Part shown: positions 32,682 through 44,189 of the stretch, piece after piece | How positions within the stretch are numbered: the stretch's first letter is position 1 | Layout: every line of letters starts with the position of its first letter | Source of the DNA: VRUE01 sp963764365 | Lineage (GTDB): Bacteria > Actinomycetota > Thermoleophilia > Solirubrobacterales > 70-9 | Length of the DNA: 64,000 nucleotides | Direction: 5' to 3' | Assembly (NCBI GenBank): GCA_963764365.1 | Contig: CAVXSI010000020.1 | Coordinates: 523,807-587,806 of the forward strand | The notes under the pieces: generated by a model | What the model saw: the letters and a program-made list of their open reading frames with translations, nothing else | Databases searched by the model: none | What the model was told of the DNA's origin: nothing | Program-made: the position numbers and the translations under genes

Positions 32682-32689
32682 GCACCCAA

Positions 32690-33247
32690 GTGAGCGAGAA
32701 GGTCGTGCTTGAGCGCGACGACCTGAGGCGGACGCTGCGGCGGATCGCCCACGAGATCGCCGAGAAGAACGCGGCGCCGGAGGGCTTGGCGATCGTCGGC
32801 ATCCACACTCGCGGCGTATTCCTCGCCCGTCGCCTGCAAGCGCTGATCGGCGAGCTGAGCGAGGTCGAGGTGCCGATCGGCGACCTCGACATCTCCTTCT
32901 ACCGCGACGACGTCGGCGCCGGTGTGACGCCCGGCGCGCAGCCCGTCGTCCACGCCTCGCACATCGACTTCGACCTGACCGGGCGCACGGTGGTGCTGGT
33001 CGACGACGTGCTGTTCACCGGCCGCACCGTGCGGGCGGCGATCGACGCGCTGTTCGACTACGGCCGCCCGCAGCGGGTCCAGCTCGCGGTCCTCTGCGAC
33101 CGCGGCCACCGCGAGCTGCCGATCCGCCCCGACTACGTCGGCAAGAACCTGCCCACCGCCCGCGGCGAGCGGGTCAACGTCCGCCTCGAGGAGACCGACG
33201 AGGTCGACGAGGTGACGATCTCCGAGCCGGCCGAGGTGACGGCATGA
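32690..33247 (+). CDS. pyrR: Pyr operon regulator PyrR / uracil phosphoribosyltransferase
   Basis: A 185-aa type-I phosphoribosyltransferase. The PRPP-binding signature VVLVDDVLFTGRTVRAAID is near residue 105, with the N-terminal RTLRRIAHEIAEKN and LAIVGIHTRGVFLARRL. The protein binds the mRNA hairpin ahead of its own gene when UMP is high and can also convert uracil plus PRPP to UMP. GTG 32690 is served by GGAAGGAG. It is the first gene of the pyr operon; ATGA overlap with pyrB. Confidence 0.96.
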   Translation: MSEKVVLERDDLRRTLRRIAHEIAEKNAAPEGLAIVGIHTRGVFLARRLQALIGELSEVEVPIGDLDISFYRDDVGAGVTPGAQPVVHASHIDFDLTGRTVVLVDDVLFTGRTVRAAIDALFDYGRPQRVQLAVLCDRGHRELPIRPDYVGKNLPTARGERVNVRLEETDEVDEVTISEPAEVTA

Positions 33248-34173
33248 GGCACCTGCTGGCGATCGAGGATCTCTCGCGGGACGAGATCGAGGCGATCCTC
33301 GACCGCGCCGAGAGCTTCGCCGAGGTCGGCCGGCGCGACATCAAGAAGGTCCCGACGCTGCGCGGTCGCACGATCGTCACCCTCTTCTACGAGGCCAGCA
33401 CCCGCACCAGCTCCTCCTTTGAGCTGGCCGCCAAGCGCCTCTCCGCCGACCTCGTCTCGGTCAAGTCGGCCGGCTCCTCGGTCGACAAGGGCGAGTCGCT
33501 GAAGGACACCGTCGCCACCCTCTCCGCCTACGACCCGGCGGCGATCGTGATCCGTCACCCGCACGCCGGCGCCGCCCAGCTGGTCGCCGAGTGGAGCGAG
33601 GCGGCGGTGGTCAACGCGGGCGACGGCAAGCACGAGCACCCGAGCCAGGCGCTGCTCGACCTCTTCGCCCTGCGCCGCCGGCTCGGCTCGCTGGAGGGCA
33701 GGCGGATCTGGATCGTCGGCGATGTGCTCCACAGCCGCGTCGCCCGCTCCAACCTGGTCGCCTTCGGCGCGATGGGCGCCGAGGTCACCGTCTGCGGCCC
33801 ACCGGCGCTGATCCCCCGCGGGATCGAGCAGCTCGGCTGCGACGTCTCCCACTCGCTCGACCGGCTCGGCGAGGCCGACGTCGTCTACGCGCTGCGCCTG
33901 CAGCGCGAGCGGATGGCGGAGAGCTTCGTGCCCTCGCTCCGCGAGTACGCGGCGCGATTCCAGATCGACTCGCGGCGGCTTGGGCCGCGGCAGCTGCTGA
34001 TGCACCCGGGGCCGGTCAACCGCGGCGTCGAGCTGTCCGGCGAGGCGATCGACTCGCCGCAGTCGCTGATCGCCGAGCAGGTCGCCTCCGGCCTGGTCGT
34101 GCGGATGGCGATCCTCTACGAGCTGCTCGCCGCCCGCGATCGCAGCGAAGAGATGGTCGGGCAGCCGGCGTGA
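33244..34173 (+). CDS. pyrB: Aspartate carbamoyltransferase catalytic subunit
   Basis: A 309-aa enzyme, second step of UMP synthesis: carbamoyl phosphate plus aspartate to carbamoyl aspartate. Carbamoyl-phosphate loop FYEASTRTSSSFELAAKRL, KGESLKDT (catalytic Lys region), VIRHPHAGAA, NAGDGKHEHPSQALLD, and the C-terminal MHPGPVNRGVEL are intact. No pyrI regulatory subunit is next to it; in this group the downstream partner is PyrC. Confidence 0.97.
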   Translation: MRHLLAIEDLSRDEIEAILDRAESFAEVGRRDIKKVPTLRGRTIVTLFYEASTRTSSSFELAAKRLSADLVSVKSAGSSVDKGESLKDTVATLSAYDPAAIVIRHPHAGAAQLVAEWSEAAVVNAGDGKHEHPSQALLDLFALRRRLGSLEGRRIWIVGDVLHSRVARSNLVAFGAMGAEVTVCGPPALIPRGIEQLGCDVSHSLDRLGEADVVYALRLQRERMAESFVPSLREYAARFQIDSRRLGPRQLLMHPGPVNRGVELSGEAIDSPQSLIAEQVASGLVVRMAILYELLAARDRSEEMVGQPA

Positions 34174-35519
34174 GTCTCGCCGGCTCGCTCGACCTGCGCT
34201 CCGCCGAGAGCGCCGACCTGGTTCTGCGCGGCGCCACCGTGCTCGACCCGGTCGCCGGCATCGACGGCGTCCACGACGTCGTCATCCGCGACGGCCGCAT
34301 CGCCGAGTTGGCGGCCCCCGGCGCCGCCGAAGCCGGCGGGGCCGAGGAGGTAGGCGCCGAGGGCCTGCACGCCTTCCCGGCCTTCTTCGATCCCCACGTC
34401 CACCTGCGCGTCCCCGGCCAGGAGCACAAGGAGGACATCGAGACCGGCAGCCGGGCCGCCGCCGCCGGCGGCTACTGCGGCGTGATCGCGATGGCCAACA
34501 CCGAGCCGCCGGTCTCGACCCCGGCCGACGTCGAGGCGCTGCGCGAGGCGGCCCGCCGGAGCGCCTCGGTCGCGGTCGGCTTCCTGGCGACCGTGACCCG
34601 CGGCATGAAGGGCGAGGAGCTGACCGAGATGGGCGAGCTGCGCGATGCCGGCGCGCTCGGCTTCAGCGACGACGGGCTGCCGATCCGCAGCGCCCGCGTG
34701 CTGCGCCGCGCCCTCCAGTACCAGCGCCTCTGCGGCGGCACGATCGCCCTGCACGAGGAGGACCCCGACCTGTCGGGCGACGGGGTCGTCCACGAAGGCC
34801 CGGTCTCGGCGGCGCTCGGCCTCGCCGGCATCCCCTCGGTCTCCGAGTCGACGGCGATCGCCCGCGACGCCGCCCTCGCCGGCTACGAGCAGGGCCGGAT
34901 CCACGTCCAGCACCTCTCCGCCGCCGAGTCGGTCGCCGCCGTCCGCGTCGCCAAGCAGGACGGCGTGTCGATCAGCTGCGAGGCCAGCCCGCACCACCTC
35001 TGCCTGACCGACGAGGCGGTCCGCAGTCTCGATCCGCGCCGGCACAAGATGAACCCGCCGCTGCGCTCCGAGGCCGACCGTCAGGCGCTGATCGAGGGCC
35101 TGCGCGACGGCACGATCGACTGCATCGCAACCGACCACGCGCCGCACGCGGCGGAGGAAAAGGAGGTTCCCTTCGAGCAGGCGGCGATGGGGGTGACCGG
35201 GCTGGAGACCGCGTTCGCCGCCCTGCATACGGACCTGGTCCTGCCCGACGTCCTCGACCTCGCCCTGATCGTCGAGAAGCTGGGCGGCGGCGCCGAGCCG
35301 TTCGGGATCGAGCGGCCCAGTCTGGCGGTGGGCAGCGAGGCGAACGTCGCCCTCTGCGACCTCGGCGCCGAGTGGACGGTCGGCGAGGACGGCTACGAGA
35401 GCCGCTCGCAGAACTCCTGGTGCGCCGGCCGCGAGCTGACCGGCCGGGTGCTGATGACCGTCGCCGCCGGCCAGGTCGCCTATCGCCTGCGCAGCTTTTC
35501 CCTCGGAGTGGCGGCATGA
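34170..35519 (+). CDS. pyrC: Dihydroorotase
   Basis: A 449-aa cyclic amidohydrolase, third step: carbamoyl aspartate to dihydroorotate. Zinc ligands: FFDPHVHLRVPGQEHKED (HxH), SCEASPHHLCLTD, and the final Asp in CIATDHAPHAAEEKE. A Lys carboxylation site is not clearly seen in the usual position (GALGFSDDG), as in other class-I enzymes that use an aspartate bridge there. The GTG start (34170) overlaps the pyrB stop (GTGA) and is 31 residues before the first family motif. Confidence 0.95.
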   Translation: MSLAGSLDLRSAESADLVLRGATVLDPVAGIDGVHDVVIRDGRIAELAAPGAAEAGGAEEVGAEGLHAFPAFFDPHVHLRVPGQEHKEDIETGSRAAAAGGYCGVIAMANTEPPVSTPADVEALREAARRSASVAVGFLATVTRGMKGEELTEMGELRDAGALGFSDDGLPIRSARVLRRALQYQRLCGGTIALHEEDPDLSGDGVVHEGPVSAALGLAGIPSVSESTAIARDAALAGYEQGRIHVQHLSAAESVAAVRVAKQDGVSISCEASPHHLCLTDEAVRSLDPRRHKMNPPLRSEADRQALIEGLRDGTIDCIATDHAPHAAEEKEVPFEQAAMGVTGLETAFAALHTDLVLPDVLDLALIVEKLGGGAEPFGIERPSLAVGSEANVALCDLGAEWTVGEDGYESRSQNSWCAGRELTGRVLMTVAAGQVAYRLRSFSLGVAA

Positions 35520-36623
35520 ACGCCGGCTACATCCTGCTCGAGGACGGCAGCCGCTTCGACGGCGAGCTCTGCGGCCACGTCGAGCCGGTCACCGGCGAGG
35601 TCGTCTTCAACACGGCGATGACCGGCTACCAGGAGTCGGTCACCGACCCGTCCTACGCCGGGCAGATCGTCGTCTTCACCTACCCGTCGATCGGCAACTA
35701 CGGCGTCTCCGCCGAGGCGATGGAGTCCGACCGCGCCCAGGCCCGCGGGGTGGTGATGCGCGATGCCCACAACGGCGAGGACGCCGCCACCGCCGAGGGC
35801 GGCTGGCTCGACTGGCTGACCGACCGCGGCGTCCCCGGCATCTCCGGCGCCGACACCCGTGCCCTCGTCCGCCACATCCGCGACCGCGGCGCGATGCGCG
35901 GCGGCATCTTCCCGACCGGGATGGCCGAGGCCGAGGCCGCCGAGCTGGTCGCCGCCGAGCCGGCGATGGACGGCGCCGACCTCGCCCGCACCGTCACCCC
36001 GCCGGAGCCGGTCCGCTTCGAGGGCGACGGTCCGCACGTGGTCGGGATCGACACCGGCGTCAAGCTCAACATCGTCCGCCAGCTGCGCGAGCGCGGCTGC
36101 CGCGTCACCCTGCTGCCCTGCGACAGCTCCGCCGAGCAGGTGCTGGCCGAGGGCCCCGACGTCGTCTTCCTCGCCAACGGCCCCGGCGACCCGGCGGCGC
36201 TCGGCTACGTCGTCGACACCGTCCGCGAGCTGGTCGGCAGGAAGCCGCTGTTCGGCATCTGCCTCGGCCACCAGCTGCTCTGTCGCGCGGTCGGGCTGGA
36301 GACCTTCAAGCTGCCGTTCGGCCACCGCGGCGCCAACCACCCGGTCAAGGAGCTGGCGACGGGGCGGATCGACATCACCTCGCAGAACCACGGCTTCGCG
36401 GTCCAGGGGCCCGGCGGCGAGCCGCGGATCGAGGCCGACGAGCCGGTCCGCTGGGAGACCGACTTCGGCGCCGCCGAGCTGTCGCACATCAACCTCTACG
36501 ACCGCACGGTCGAGGGCCTGGTGCTGCGCGACGTCGCCGCCGCGACGGTCCAGTACCACCCCGAGGCCGGCCCCGGCCCGCACGACGCCCGCCACCTCTT
36601 CGACGACTTCCTGGCGCTCGCGC

Positions 36624-36631
<8 letters not shown>
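35516..36631 (+). CDS. carA: Carbamoyl-phosphate synthase small (glutaminase) subunit
   Basis: A 371-aa protein. The N-terminal CarA-specific domain (YILLEDGSRFDGELCG, VVFNTAMTGYQES) is followed by a class-I glutaminase: nucleophile GICLGHQLLCRA, FGHRGANHPV, and QYHPEAGPGPHD with His-Glu. It supplies ammonia through a tunnel to CarB. It overlaps pyrC by ATGA and carB by 8 nt. Confidence 0.96.
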
Positions 36632-39730
<3,099 letters not shown>

Positions 39731-39734
<4 letters not shown>

Positions 39735-41509
39735 CCGCGCCCTTCGGCCGCCGGCTCTGCGAAGTGGGCGAGAGCCGCGACTCCGGCGGCTACCGCGTCT
39801 TCTCGCTGCTCGACGCCGCCGGCTCCGAGCCCGACCCGGGCCAGTTCTACATGCTTGCGACGGAGCGCCGCTGGGGAGAGGGGGGAGCCCGGCCGTTTCT
39901 GCCCCGCGCGCTCTCGGTCGCCGACGCCGGGCCGGCGTCGGGCGGCACCCGGCTCGACTTCCTCGTCGAGGGGATCGGGCCCGGCACCGACCGGCTCTGC
40001 GAGCTCGAGCCGGGCGAGCGGGTCTGGGTCAACGGCCCGTTAGGCAACGGGTTCTCGCCGCCGCGCGAGCTCGCGCCGGGCGCCGCCGGGGCGATCCTGG
40101 TCGGGGGCGGGATCGGGATCGCGCCGCTGGCCCTGCTGCGGCGGCGCTTCAGCTCCAAGAACATCCCCGCGCGCGTCCTCCTCGGCTTCCGCGACGAGGC
40201 CCATTCCGGCGGCCTCGACGACCTCTTCGCCTGCTGCGAGGTCGGCCTCGCCAGCGAGGACGGCCACGTCGGCCAGCGCGGCTACGTGACCGACCTGCTG
40301 GCGGCGATGCTCGACGGCGACGACGCGGCGAGCGCCGCCGTCTACGCCTGCGGCCCGCCGCCGATGCTGGATGCGGTTTCGCAGCTCTGCTCAGCTCACG
40401 AAGTCCCCTGCGAGCTGGCGATGGAGGCGCCGATGGCCTGTGGCTACGGCGCCTGCTTCGGATGTGCGGTGCCGAAACCGGGTGGGGGATACATGCGCCT
40501 TTGCGTGGAGGGGCCGGTGGTTCAGGCGGCGGGGGAGGCCGGGGGTGTCCCCCCGCTTGCTGGGTTTTTCGCCTCAGAGTCTGAGGCCGTCCGAGATCGT
40601 GGTCGGGGCGAAAAAGAGGACGCCGCTGCGCGGGGGGACACCCCCGGCCTCCCTTCACAGCACGAAAGCCGTGTCGACTTCTGCGGTCTGGACCTTTCGC
40701 ATCCGGTGATCAACGCCTCGGGCACGTTCGATGCGATCGCGGCGTACGCCGTGTATGGGGATGAGCTGCTGAGGGACTTTCCGTTCTCGGCCTTCGTCTC
40801 GAAGACGATTACGTTGGAGCCGAGGGCCGGAAACGAGCCGCAGCGGATCTGGGAGACGGCGGCGGGGATGATCAATTCCATCGGCCTCCCGAACAAGGGG
40901 CTGGAGGGGTTCCTCGCCGAGGACCTGCCGCAGCTGGCCGAGCTGCCGGTGCCACTGATCGTCTCGGTGATGGGCACCGGCCACGAGCAGTTCGCGCGCC
41001 TGGTCGAGGGGGTCGCCGGTCGCGACGAGGTGGCGGCGATCGAGCTCAACGTCTCCTGCCCCAACGTCCACTCGGGCCTGATCGTCGGCGAGCAGCCGAC
41101 CGAGACCGCCTCCCTGGTCGAAGCCCTGCGGTCGCTGACCGCGAAGCCGCTGATCGTCAAGCTGACCCCCAACGTCGCCGACCCCGCCGCGGTCGCGGTC
41201 GGGGCGGAGGAGGGCGGCGCCGACGCGGTCTCGCTGGTCAACACGCTGAAGGCCAGCTCCGGAAGCGTCACCGGCGGGCTGTCGGGGCCGGCGTTGCGGC
41301 CGGTGGCGCTGGCCCAGGTCCGCGCCGTCGCCGCCGCGACCAAGCTGCCGATCGTCGCCATGGGCGGGATCTGCAGCGGCGCCGACGCGGCCGAGTTCCT
41401 CGCCGCCGGTGCCGTCCTGGCCGCGGTCGGGACCGAGAGCTTCCGCGACCCCCGCGCCGGAAATCGCGTTGCCACAGAGCTTCTTGAGCGGAACACAGCG
41501 GGACGTTAA
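39731..41509 (+). CDS. pyrKD: PyrK-PyrD fusion: dihydroorotate dehydrogenase with its electron-transfer domain
   Basis: One 592-aa frame joins two usually separate proteins. Residues 1 to about 265 are PyrK: RALSVADA, GPLGNGF, LVGGGIGIAPL, ACGPPPML, then the 2Fe-2S ligands Cys237, 242, 245 and 258. Residues from about 315 are class 1B PyrD: FCGLDLSHPVINASGTFD, AAGMINSIGLPNKGLE, catalytic Cys in NVSCPNVHSG, MGGICSGADAAEFL. Class 1B enzymes normally are PyrD2-PyrK2 complexes using NAD+. The linker, residues about 268-308, is encoded by inverted-repeat element C. No ATG, GTG or TTG lies in frame between the element and VDFCG, so PyrD cannot readily start alone. pyrF and pyrE are absent here. Confidence 0.92.
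40533..40653 (+). repeat. Inverted-repeat element C inside the pyrKD coding frame
   Basis: A 121-bp element. Perfect 24-bp arms lie at 40533-40556 and 40630-40653. Between them is the same architecture as elements A and B: CCGCTT, then TTTTTCGCC (left) and GGCGAAAAA (right) as a 9-bp inner stem, then GACGCCGCT before the right arm. The loop contains the palindrome CCTCAGAGTCTGAGG. The arms are unrelated to those of A and B. All 121 bp are translated, as a Gly/Ala/Glu-rich linker. Confidence 0.85.
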
Positions 41510-41564
41510 CCTCAACCTCCAGTCGAGGTCCAGGTGAATTTGAGCGGAAATGGGTGGAATGGCC

Positions 41565-41592
41565 TTGCACGCCCCCGGGCCGCGGCTATACT
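41565..41592 (+). promoter_or_regulatory. mihF promoter
   Basis: TTGCAC (41565-41570), 16-bp spacer, TATACT (41587-41592): the best sigma-70-type promoter in the window. The predicted transcription start (about 41599) is within five bases of the mihF ATG (41603), so the mRNA is leaderless or nearly so. The remaining 41510-41564 shows nothing else. Confidence 0.8.
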
Positions 41593-41602
41593 CGCCGCCG
41601 AC

Positions 41603-41935
41603 ATGCCCGCCCCAGTCAAGACCTCCGCCGCGGCCCCCGAGAGGTCGCTGGACCAGCGGATGGACGCGCTGAGGCGAGCCAACGACATCCGCACCTCGCG
41701 GGCCAAGCTGAAGAAGGACCTGAAGGCGGGCAAGGCGAGCATCCACGCGCTGCTGTTCGACCCGCCGGAGTACGTGATGACCGCCAAGGTCTTCGACATG
41801 CTGCTCGCCGTCCCCAAGTACGGGCGGGTGAAGACCAACCGGATCCTCAACCAGTGCCGGATCTCACCCTCGAAGACGATCGGCGGCCTCTCGGAGCGCC
41901 AGCGCGCCGAGCTCGTCTCGCAGCTGCGCCGATAG
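41603..41935 (+). CDS. mihF: Mycobacterial-type integration host factor
   Basis: A 110-aa small basic DNA-bending protein of actinobacteria (mIHF/sIHF), unrelated to proteobacterial IHF. Hallmarks: RRANDIRTSRAKLKKDLKAGK and the helix-hairpin-helix part VPKYGRVKTNRILNQCRISPSKTIGGLSERQRAEL (split in two motifs: YGRVKTNRILNQC and SKTIGGLSERQ). The start is ATG 41603; an upstream in-frame ATG lies before the promoter and cannot be used. In this order (pyr genes, mihF, gmk, rpoZ) it is a marker of Actinobacteria. Confidence 0.94.
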   Translation: MPAPVKTSAAAPERSLDQRMDALRRANDIRTSRAKLKKDLKAGKASIHALLFDPPEYVMTAKVFDMLLAVPKYGRVKTNRILNQCRISPSKTIGGLSERQRAELVSQLRR

Positions 41936-41973
41936 CGAAGCCGACCGCCGCGGCGGTCAGTATCCCGGCCCGC

Positions 41974-42552
41974 ATGGCGAAAGTCTTCGTGATCACCGGG
42001 CCCTCGGGGGTCGGCAAGGGCACGCTGATCTCGCGGCTGCTCGAGCGCGTGCCGGATCTCGAGCTGTCGGTCTCCGCCACGACCCGCGAGCCGCGCCCCG
42101 GTGAGGTCGACGGGCGCGACTACCACTTCCTCAGCGCCGAGGAGTTCGACCGCCGGATCGAGGCCGAGGACTTCCTCGAGTTCGCCACCTACAGCGGCAA
42201 CCGCTACGGCACCCTTCGTCCTGAGGTCCGCACGCGGCTTGAGGCGGGCCGCTCGGTGGTGCTCGAGATCGAGGTCCAGGGAGCGCGGCAGGTGCGGGCG
42301 GCGATGCGCGAGTCGGTCCAGGTCTTCATCGCCCCACCCGATCCGGCGGTGCTGCGGCAGCGGCTCGAGTCGCGCGGCGCCGACTCGGCGGCGGCGATCG
42401 ACGCCAGGCTCGAGGTCGCCGGGGTCGAGCTGGCGGCCCAGGACGAGTTCGCCCACCGGATCGTCAACGACGACCTGGAGCGCGCGGCGGCCGATCTGGA
42501 GGGGATCGTGCGCACGGAACTGGGCCTACCGCTAGACTCAGCGGCCGGATGA
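41974..42552 (+). CDS. gmk: Guanylate kinase
   Basis: A 192-aa enzyme that phosphorylates GMP to GDP. P-loop FVITGPSGVGKGTLI, GMP-binding SATTREPRPGEVDGRDYHFL and SGNRYGT, VLEIEVQGARQV, lid RLESRGAD. TATCCC (41961-41966) is 7 nt before the ATG. It overlaps rpoZ by ATGA, linking GTP supply to transcription machinery, a widespread pairing. Confidence 0.96.
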   Translation: MAKVFVITGPSGVGKGTLISRLLERVPDLELSVSATTREPRPGEVDGRDYHFLSAEEFDRRIEAEDFLEFATYSGNRYGTLRPEVRTRLEAGRSVVLEIEVQGARQVRAAMRESVQVFIAPPDPAVLRQRLESRGADSAAAIDARLEVAGVELAAQDEFAHRIVNDDLERAAADLEGIVRTELGLPLDSAAG

Positions 42553-42782
42553 TCCAGCCACGCGTTGACAAGCTCCTCGAGCACGCCGACTCGCACTACG
42601 CCGCGGTCGTCGTCGCGGCGAAGCGGGCGCGCCAGATAAACAGCTACTTCCACAACCTCGGCGAGGGCGGCTTTGGCGAGTACCCGCCGCCGATGGTCGA
42701 AGTCGGGTCCGAGCGCAACTACCTCTCGATGGCGCTCGAGGAGCTTGCCGACGGCAAGCTCAAATACGAGTACCGCGCCTAA
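42549..42782 (+). CDS. rpoZ: RNA polymerase omega subunit
   Basis: A 77-aa protein. Conserved HYAAVVVAAKRARQINSYF and LSMALEELADGKLKYEY match actinobacterial omega, which helps fold and hold the beta-prime subunit. The N-terminus is short and standard. ATG overlaps the gmk stop. It lies 21 bp before coaBC. Confidence 0.95.
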   Translation: MIQPRVDKLLEHADSHYAAVVVAAKRARQINSYFHNLGEGGFGEYPPPMVEVGSERNYLSMALEELADGKLKYEYRA

Positions 42783-42803
42783 CCCACCTTTCCAGGAGGA
42801 GAC

Positions 42804-44048
42804 ATGGCCAGAATCCTGCTCGGCGTAAGCGGCGGGATCGCCGCCTACAAGTCGCTCGAGCTGGCCCGGCTGGCAACGGTCGCCGGCCACGGCGTTCGCG
42901 TCGTGATGACGGAGACGGCGCTGCGCTTCGTCGGCGCCGCCTCGTTCGAGGGGATCGTCGGCGCCCCGGTGCTGAGCTCGGAGTTCGAGCGCGACCCGCT
43001 GCGCGGCGCCTTCCCCGGCGACCCGGTGCCGGCGCACGACCCGATCGGCCACCTCAAGCTCGCCGCCAACTGCGACGCCCTCCTGATCGCCCCGGCCTCG
43101 GCCAACACGGTCGCCAAGCTCGCGGCCGGGGTCGCCGACTCGATGCTGACCACCTCCTTCCTCGCCTGCACGGCGCCGCGCCTGGTCGCGCCGGCGATGA
43201 ACGAGCGGATGTACGCCGACGCCGCGACCGAGGCGAACCTGGCGACCCTGCGCAGCCGCGGGGTCGAGGTGGTCGATCCCGGCGAGGGCGCCCTCGCCTC
43301 CAGGGGCGAGCACGGCAGGGGCCGCCTGCCCGACCCCGCCGAGCTGCTGGCCCGGATCGAAGCTGTGCTGCCGCAGGGCGAACGGCCCTGGGACGGCCTC
43401 CGCGTCCTGGTCACCGCCGGCGGCACTCGCGAGCCGATCGATTCGGTCCGCTTCGTCGGCAACCGCTCCAGCGGCCGGATGGGCATCGCCCTCGCCGCCG
43501 CCGCAGCCCGCCGCGGCGCCGAAGTGACCCTGATCGCGGCCAACGTCGGCCTCCCCGAGCCGCCCGGAGTCCGCCGCATCGATGTGGAGACCACCGCCCA
43601 ACTGGCCGAGGCGACGCAGGCCGAGTTCCCCGGGTCCCAGCTCCTGCTGATGGCTGCCGCTCCGGCCGACTTCACCCCGACCGGCCCCGCGACCGGCAAG
43701 CTCAGGCGCGAAGGCCCGCTCGACGTCCACCTGGAGCCGACCGAGGACATCCTCGCCTCACTCTCCGAGGTTCGCAGCGAAGGGCAGACCATCGTCGCCT
43801 TCGCGGCCGAACATGGCAACGATGTCGAAAGAGCACGTAAGAAGCTGGCCGCCAAGGGCGCGGACCTAATGGTTCTCAACGACGTCTCCAACCCAGACAT
43901 CGGCTTCGACAGCCCAGAAAACGCAGCGACCCTGATCAGCTCCTCCACCGAGACCCCACTTCCCCGGGCCCCCAAGGACGTAATAGCCGAGCAGATCCTG
44001 GACCATGTCAGCTCGATCAGGGGGAAGACCGGCCTGCGCGCTCGGTAG
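42804..44048 (+). CDS. coaBC: Bifunctional phosphopantothenoylcysteine decarboxylase/synthetase CoaBC
   Basis: A 414-aa protein, coenzyme A synthesis. The N-terminal flavin decarboxylase (CoaC) has VSGGIAAYKSLELARL, IGHLKLA with the active-site His, and PAMNERMY. The C-terminal CTP-dependent synthetase (CoaB, from about residue 195) has VLVTAGGTREPIDSVRFVGNRSSGRMG, AAAPADFTP, and the KLRR and NDVS motifs. The substrate-flap region reads ASRGEHGRGRL and lacks the Cys of E. coli CoaC, as I recall is also the case in mycobacteria. The ribosome binding site AGGAGG is 5 nt upstream. A GGGA/TCCC-type hairpin (about 44047-44069) follows the stop. Confidence 0.93.
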   Translation: MARILLGVSGGIAAYKSLELARLATVAGHGVRVVMTETALRFVGAASFEGIVGAPVLSSEFERDPLRGAFPGDPVPAHDPIGHLKLAANCDALLIAPASANTVAKLAAGVADSMLTTSFLACTAPRLVAPAMNERMYADAATEANLATLRSRGVEVVDPGEGALASRGEHGRGRLPDPAELLARIEAVLPQGERPWDGLRVLVTAGGTREPIDSVRFVGNRSSGRMGIALAAAAARRGAEVTLIAANVGLPEPPGVRRIDVETTAQLAEATQAEFPGSQLLLMAAAPADFTPTGPATGKLRREGPLDVHLEPTEDILASLSEVRSEGQTIVAFAAEHGNDVERARKKLAAKGADLMVLNDVSNPDIGFDSPENAATLISSSTETPLPRAPKDVIAEQILDHVSSIRGKTGLRAR

Positions 44049-44084
44049 GGAGGGAGGGTCCCTTCCCTCTCCAGCGCAACGAGC

Positions 44085-44115
44085 TTGTCGCCCCACGCCC
44101 GCACCGGGCTATACT
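44085..44115 (+). promoter_or_regulatory. Promoter of the rimP-nusA-infB leader
   Basis: TTGTCG (44085-44090) and TATACT (44110-44115) with a 19-bp spacer; the -10 is strong and the spacing long. The predicted start is near 44122, giving a leader of about 68 nt before the rimP ATG that includes an intrinsic terminator. Confidence 0.6.
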
Positions 44116-44149
44116 GGCCCCAAGCTTTTTGTCCCTAGGCAGCATCGAG

Positions 44150-44173
44150 AAGTGGGCCCGGCCCACTTTTTTT
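44150..44173 (+). terminator. Intrinsic terminator in the rimP leader (attenuator)
   Basis: AAGTGGGC (44150-44157) pairs with GCCCACTT (44161-44168) around a 3-nt loop, followed by a run of seven T ending at 44173. It lies downstream of the promoter and 16 nt upstream of rimP. Transcripts should therefore stop here unless read-through is regulated. An antiterminator partner is not obvious in the short leader. Confidence 0.8.
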
Positions 44174-44189
44174 ACGGCCCGAACCAGGC

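Noticed and set aside
40533..40653. Element C as a simple intrinsic terminator between pyrK and pyrD
   Set aside because: There is no T-run after the right arm, and a stop here would separate catalytic domains whose frame is continuous.
42804..44048. Inactive CoaC domain because the expected active-site Cys is absent
   Set aside because: The region differs from E. coli, but as far as I recall actinobacterial CoaBC proteins also lack that residue, so it is not evidence of lost function.
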